Positions 6,224-9,718 of a stretch of 9,718 nucleotides of DNA are shown piece after piece. Below the pieces are notes generated by a model. That model searched no databases, had not been told where the DNA came from, and saw only the letters and a program-made list of their open reading frames with translations. Both the position numbers and the translations under genes were made by a program. The stretch is from assembly GCA_002688165.1 (NCBI GenBank), contig NZCB01000033.1, positions 1 through 9,718 on the forward strand, given 5' to 3'. The first letter of the stretch is position 1, and the number at the start of each line of letters is the position of its first letter. The DNA is from Candidatus Pacearchaeota archaeon (GTDB taxonomy: Archaea > Nanobdellota > Nanobdellia > Pacearchaeales > GW2011-AR1).

Positions 6224-7792
6224 TTAAAACAAAGTTTTCTGTTCTTTAGTTTTTCTTAACTTCAATGTTTTCCCTGCATCTAAATCTTCCCTTACAGATT
6301 CAATAGATTTGTACATTCTTTTTTCTCTACTCATTGAAGTATAATAAAATATCTCATCTAAGGTATCTAATGTTAATAGGACTATTGATTTTCCCTTCAT
6401 TAATCTTGCTGTTCGCCCTCTACGTTGGATTGAACGTATTGCTGAAGGGATTGGTTCATAGAAAATAACAGAGTTTACTTCAGGAATGTCTAGGCCTTCT
6501 TCGGCAATTGATGTTGCACAGATTACATTAATAGTTCCTTCTCTGAATTCATTCATTATCTCTTGTTGTTCTTTTTGGGTGAGTCCCGAATTTGCTTTTT
6601 TAGCCTGACCTACGAATGTTTTGGAAATTATCCCTGGGATTTTATTTAGTTCTTCTGAAATTTTTACTACTGTGTCTCTAAATTGGCTAAAGATAATTGT
6701 TTTGTTTTTTGGATTTTCAGAGATGGATTCTTCTATTAAGGAAATCAATTGTAATAGTTTGGGATGTTCCATGTCTTTTGCTAGTAGTTCATTTATTTTT
6801 ATTGAAGCTTGATTGAATTCTTTACTTTTTGTAATATTAATTACTGCTTTTGATTTTTTGGCTGCTGCCTGTTCATATATTGAACGTATATAATTTGAGG
6901 TAGTGAATAGGGTTTGAGTTTCAAATAATTCTATTAAATGAGATATTTTTATTGCTTGAGCAGCTACACTGACTCCTACAAGTTTATTGAAATCTTTTTT
7001 CCCAAAATTCATTGTTGCCATTAATTGTCCTTGGAGTTTTATGATATTGGTTTTTGTTGGAGGGCCAAATAATAAACGCCGATTTTTTAATTCTTGGACT
7101 TTCCTATCATATAGGGATTTTATTGTTTTATCAATTTCTTTAAATTCATCTGGAAATTCTAATCTTATTGTATTAAATTCTAATTCTTGTAAATATTCTT
7201 TAACATCTTCTGAATCTCTAGTTCTAAGTTCGATAGTTTCAATTCCTAAGTTTATTGCTATCTGTTTTATCTTTTCAGTTTCAGTTCCTGGACTGGCTGT
7301 TAATCCTAATAGTTTTGGATTTTTGGCTTGTTCTTTATATTTTTCAGAGATGTAAGTGTATGCGTAGTTTTTTAGACAACGATGACATTCATCTTCTATT
7401 AATAGTGATACGTCTTCTAAGGAGTATAATTCATTTTTTAAATCATTGGAAATGCATTGGGGTGTTGAGAAAATAATCTCTGTTCGCTCCCATATTTTCT
7501 TTCTTTCTTTTGCAGGGGTTTTTCCTGTGAAAAGTGTTAGTTCTGCAAATAATTCTGGAAGATGTTTTTGAAAATATGCTAGATGCTGTTCTGCTAAGGG
7601 TTTAGTGGGTGCTAAGAATAGGGTTTTAGTTGCAGGGAATTTTTTTTGAGTATAGATAGAAAGCATAAGTGCTATGAGTGTTTTTCCAATTCCTGTTGGC
7701 AAGACTACTAAGCAATTTTTTTCTTTGCAAGAATTGAATATTTGTTCTTGATATTTTCTTGGTTTTATTGTTGAAAGGGTTTCATGTGGCAT
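6224..7792 (-). CDS. Hef/FANCM-type SF2 DNA helicase (helicase half of Hef)
   Basis: 522 residues from the ATG at 7792; a TTG two codons upstream (7798) is a weaker start. All SF2 motifs are visible: a Q-motif-like KPRKYQ near 10-15, Walker A PTGIGKT (32-38), APTKPL (motif Ia, 62-67), Walker B DECH (134-137), TAS (165-167), TIIFSQF (365-371), ATSIAEEGLDIP (motif V, 426-437) and QRRGRTAR (motif VI, 456-463). The roughly 200-340 region between the RecA lobes is helical and matches the position of the Hef/FANCM insert domain. These enzymes unwind or migrate forked and Holliday-type DNA at stalled replication forks. In many Euryarchaeota the helicase and ERCC4 nuclease are one polypeptide; here they are adjacent genes. 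The C-terminus ends EQKTLF, faintly like the start of a PCNA-binding motif. It lies 39 bases after the DUF4430 gene, so read-through is possible. Confidence 0.93.
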   Translation of the reverse strand: MPHETLSTIKPRKYQEQIFNSCKEKNCLVVLPTGIGKTLIALMLSIYTQKKFPATKTLFLAPTKPLAEQHLAYFQKHLPELFAELTLFTGKTPAKERKKIWERTEIIFSTPQCISNDLKNELYSLEDVSLLIEDECHRCLKNYAYTYISEKYKEQAKNPKLLGLTASPGTETEKIKQIAINLGIETIELRTRDSEDVKEYLQELEFNTIRLEFPDEFKEIDKTIKSLYDRKVQELKNRRLLFGPPTKTNIIKLQGQLMATMNFGKKDFNKLVGVSVAAQAIKISHLIELFETQTLFTTSNYIRSIYEQAAAKKSKAVINITKSKEFNQASIKINELLAKDMEHPKLLQLISLIEESISENPKNKTIIFSQFRDTVVKISEELNKIPGIISKTFVGQAKKANSGLTQKEQQEIMNEFREGTINVICATSIAEEGLDIPEVNSVIFYEPIPSAIRSIQRRGRTARLMKGKSIVLLTLDTLDEIFYYTSMSREKRMYKSIESVREDLDAGKTLKLRKTKEQKTLF

Positions 7793-7813
7793 TGACAAAA
7801 AAGGAAATAAGGG

Positions 7814-7821
7814 TTATTAAG
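7814..7821 (-). promoter_or_regulatory. Possible TATA-like element before the helicase gene
   Basis: On the minus strand CTTAATAA is centred about 25 bases before the ATG at 7792, in the 39-base gap after the DUF4430 gene. A second AT-rich match (TTTTATAA) overlaps that gene's stop codon. Either could start a helicase-nuclease transcript independent of the upstream uptake genes. The match is weak. Confidence 0.25.
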
Positions 7822-7831
7822 TTTTTGCGGA

Positions 7832-9196
7832 TTATAAAATACTAACAATATAAATTATAGCAATAATTAGGAGAAGTAAGAAAACCCCCAGTAGAATTGG
7901 AATGGCATAGTTTTGTAAGAATGTTTGAGTTTGGAATGCCTTGTTGTTTGGAGTGGCCTGCGCTGTTATCTTATCAAGTTTTTGGATAGTGTTTCCAGTA
8001 ATTGGGGCCTGATTACAATCATTAATGGTTAGAGTTATATCCTCATGGAGAATTTCAGAGTAATCTAGATTGAGGTTTATCTTGTAATCTCCTGGAGAGA
8101 GGTTTGGAATTGTAAATGGAATATCTTTTCTATAGGTATCATCTGGATCTCCTTCATCTATATCAAATCTATCTGCAAAATCTATGTTTAGTTCTTGACT
8201 TTTTATAATAATTCTTGCATTATTTTCGTCCTTTTCTCCCAGGTTTGATATTTCAATTGAAAGTAAATTGTTGGTATTTGGACAAGAATCCTCTGAATCT
8301 AATTTTAATTTTGAAAATCTTAAATTATGGTTTTCTTTGTCTATGTTTAGATCATAATTTATTATTTTTTCTATGTTTACACCGTTAGAATTTTCTCCAG
8401 TTATTTTTAATTCTATATCATAATTATCATCTTCTAGAACTAATGGCAGAGTTATTGAAATGATTTCTTCATCATCTTCTTCTACATCTAAATCTTTAAA
8501 TTTAACACCCTCATCAATATCTTTGTTGTCATTAATATTCTCTATTGTTATTTCTGCTTCAATGCCTTCTATTTCTAAATTATCATCAAATTCAAAAATG
8601 TTTTCTAATTCTATTTTGAATTCTATTTTTGATCCTGGTTCTGCTTCAATGTCTCCTCCAGATTCATCGGCATCAGATTCCTTTTTATTATCTACATATA
8701 CTTTTATTTTATTTATTGATATTGGATTGCATATTTCATCGAAATTATAGAAGGCTGGTCTAGGGTCGTCGTATTCCCCATAACTTAATCCTATCACATT
8801 GCCTTCGTTAACGCAATAGTGTCCATCATATGATGATAAATCTCCATTCCAACAAGAATTCCCTGCATCAAATCCTATGGGCATATATTCCCATAGATTA
8901 TTTATGCCATTTAAAAATCTCCAATATTTTCCAGAATAAGAACATCCAGTTCCTGAAACTGAGTCTCCAATATTGTTTATTTGACAAAGTTGATGTCCGA
9001 ATGAACCCGGGCTGCTAAATAAAGTTGATAATGAAAGTTGACTTAATAGTTCGTAGCCATCTGTCCCTTTATCTGCCTCAAGACATTCGACATGTATTGA
9101 TCCGTCTGGAAAATCAATTAGAACACCTACGCGATCTGCGGCAACAAAAGGGATTATTAGTATTGTCAATAACACTAATAATTGTTTATAGTTCAT
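7832..9196 (-). CDS. Secreted membrane-anchored protein with DUF4430/transcobalamin-like domain
   Basis: 454 residues. Residues 1-20 are a signal peptide (hydrophobic LLVLLTILIIPFVAA, probable cut before D21). Residues 21-145 fit the DUF4430 pattern: G-x-D-G-Y-E-L-L, then YWRFLNG (91-97), MPIGFDAG and EGNVIGLSYG (131-140). This fold is related to the ligand-binding C-terminal domain of transcobalamin/intrinsic factor. Six cysteines (38, 71, 85, 115, 128, 156) could form three disulfides. Residues 160-395 are very acidic beta-rich sequence, probably two CARDB-like or surface-layer-type domains, with C305 and C394. A short linker (PITGNTIQ) leads to a TM helix at about 429-453. The ATG at 9194-9196 overlaps the end of the ECF S-component gene by 11 bases, so translation is probably coupled. 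The context suggests an outside-facing binder passing a vitamin or cofactor to the S component; the ligand cannot be read from sequence. Confidence 0.82.
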   Translation of the reverse strand: MNYKQLLVLLTILIIPFVAADRVGVLIDFPDGSIHVECLEADKGTDGYELLSQLSLSTLFSSPGSFGHQLCQINNIGDSVSGTGCSYSGKYWRFLNGINNLWEYMPIGFDAGNSCWNGDLSSYDGHYCVNEGNVIGLSYGEYDDPRPAFYNFDEICNPISINKIKVYVDNKKESDADESGGDIEAEPGSKIEFKIELENIFEFDDNLEIEGIEAEITIENINDNKDIDEGVKFKDLDVEEDDEEIISITLPLVLEDDNYDIELKITGENSNGVNIEKIINYDLNIDKENHNLRFSKLKLDSEDSCPNTNNLLSIEISNLGEKDENNARIIIKSQELNIDFADRFDIDEGDPDDTYRKDIPFTIPNLSPGDYKINLNLDYSEILHEDITLTINDCNQAPITGNTIQKLDKITAQATPNNKAFQTQTFLQNYAIPILLGVFLLLLIIAIIYIVSIL

Positions 9197-9718
9197 TAGT
9201 TTTTGCTCTTTTTTGTTTTAATTTTTTTATAAATTGTTTACACATAGTGATTTCATCTAGTTTACCTTTTTTAAGGATTGTTGTTCTTGATTTAGGCAAT
9301 ATTGATGATAGTATTATGTTCGATGTTAAATGAGTTAGGGCAAAAGGTATTGCTGTTATGAATGAAGTAAGTATTCCATAGAAGATTAATCCAGACATTA
9401 TATTCATAGATAGTTCAAATATTATTGTTGCAATTGTTATTGCTATCATTGATTTTATTATTGTTGGTTTTTTTAACATTAATCCTCCAAGGGTTCCAGC
9501 TACTATTCCACTTCCAATATGAATTAATGTCCATGGACCTTGGCCTCCAAACATGAAGAAATTTGAAAGATACCAACTAGATGCTCCAACTAAAGCTCCC
9601 TTTCTTATTCCAAATAGCGAACCTGCTATTAGTGCTATGAATGTAATGGGTTCAACACTAGGTAGGGGTTGTAGTAATATTCTTCCTAGGACTGCTGTAG
9701 TAATTAGGGTTAATATTA
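9186..9718 (-). CDS. ECF transporter S component (5' partial)
   Basis: The frame is open to the right edge, giving about 176 residues without the true N-terminus; the ATG at 9554 is internal. Reading upstream of it gives GRILLQPLPSVEPITFIAL, then GSLFGIRKGALVGASSWYLSNF, then FGGQGPWTLIHIGSG. These match the conserved PSVEP, G-S/A-L-F-G and GGQGPWT segments of energy-coupling-factor substrate-binding membrane proteins. Several hydrophobic helices follow, ending in a basic cytoplasmic tail (KKLKQKRAKTNEL). S components bind one vitamin or metal and work with an EcfT and two EcfA ATPases; none of those genes is in the window, so a shared module elsewhere is implied. The stop at 9186-9188 overlaps the start of the DUF4430 gene by 11 bases. 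The substrate is not determined; the DUF4430 partner makes a corrinoid or similar cofactor worth considering. Confidence 0.85.
   Translation of the reverse strand, partial: ILTLITTAVLGRILLQPLPSVEPITFIALIAGSLFGIRKGALVGASSWYLSNFFMFGGQGPWTLIHIGSGIVAGTLGGLMLKKPTIIKSMIAITIATIIFELSMNIMSGLIFYGILTSFITAIPFALTHLTSNIILSSILPKSRTTILKKGKLDEITMCKQFIKKLKQKRAKTNEL

Noticed and set aside
6621..7476. Three open frames on the plus strand inside the helicase region
   Set aside because: They lie antisense to a gene with all SF2 motifs in order, overlap each other and show no domain.
8460..8750. Serine-rich open frame on the plus strand opposite the acidic domain
   Set aside because: It is the antisense shadow of GAT/GAA-rich codons in the DUF4430 protein; the poly-Ser start is just the complement of Asp/Glu runs.
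8830..9333. Plus-strand frames opposite the DUF4430 start and the S-component end
   Set aside because: Both cross well-supported minus-strand genes and have no recognisable domain.
9186..9554. Complete 122-residue protein starting at ATG 9554
   Set aside because: The frame continues without a stop to the window edge, and the upstream part encodes conserved ECF S-component segments, so this ATG is internal.

Overview
The window looks like part of a small, AT-rich archaeal genome. The evidence is a Hef/FANCM-type helicase next to an XPF-type ERCC4 nuclease, AGA/AGG/ATA-rich codon use, TATA-like boxes about 25-30 bases before starts with no clear Shine-Dalgarno sites, and large asparagine-rich surface proteins with Ig-like repeats. 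This combination recalls DPANN lineages such as the Woesearchaeota/Pacearchaeota, but that placement is inference: no rRNA or other marker gene is present.

Plus strand, left half (1-5564). A surface protein entering from upstream carries tandem Ig-like, sequon-dense repeats, a glycine-rich hinge, two further beta-type domains and a C-terminal membrane anchor. Two bases later comes a two-TM protein. Its extracellular part resembles the membrane-proximal part of the first protein, and its basic cytoplasmic tail ends in a duplicated WKSKGYDT motif. Next is an 810-residue, highly charged, cysteine-free coiled-coil protein with a good TATA-like element in front. Near its N-terminus it has a possible relative of the KGYD motif. 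After a 153-base AT-rich spacer comes an 89-residue protein of unknown function.

Minus strand, right half (9718-5554), read right to left. An ECF-transporter S component (N-terminus beyond the window) overlaps by 11 bases a secreted, membrane-anchored protein with a DUF4430/transcobalamin-like domain. A Hef-type SF2 helicase follows, and one base after its stop an ERCC4-HhH nuclease. The two blocks converge and overlap tail to tail by 11 bases.

How the genes may work together. The plus-strand trio may form a cell-surface-to-cytoplasm assembly: glycosylated outer protein, membrane linker, cytoplasmic rod. The modules shared pairwise among the three genes are the main reason for suspecting this, and it is the best candidate here for an undescribed system. 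The S component and DUF4430 protein plausibly form a vitamin or cofactor capture and uptake pair. The helicase and nuclease are a two-gene version of Hef, for branched DNA or stalled replication forks. No rRNA, tRNA, CRISPR array, insertion sequence or integration site was recognised.
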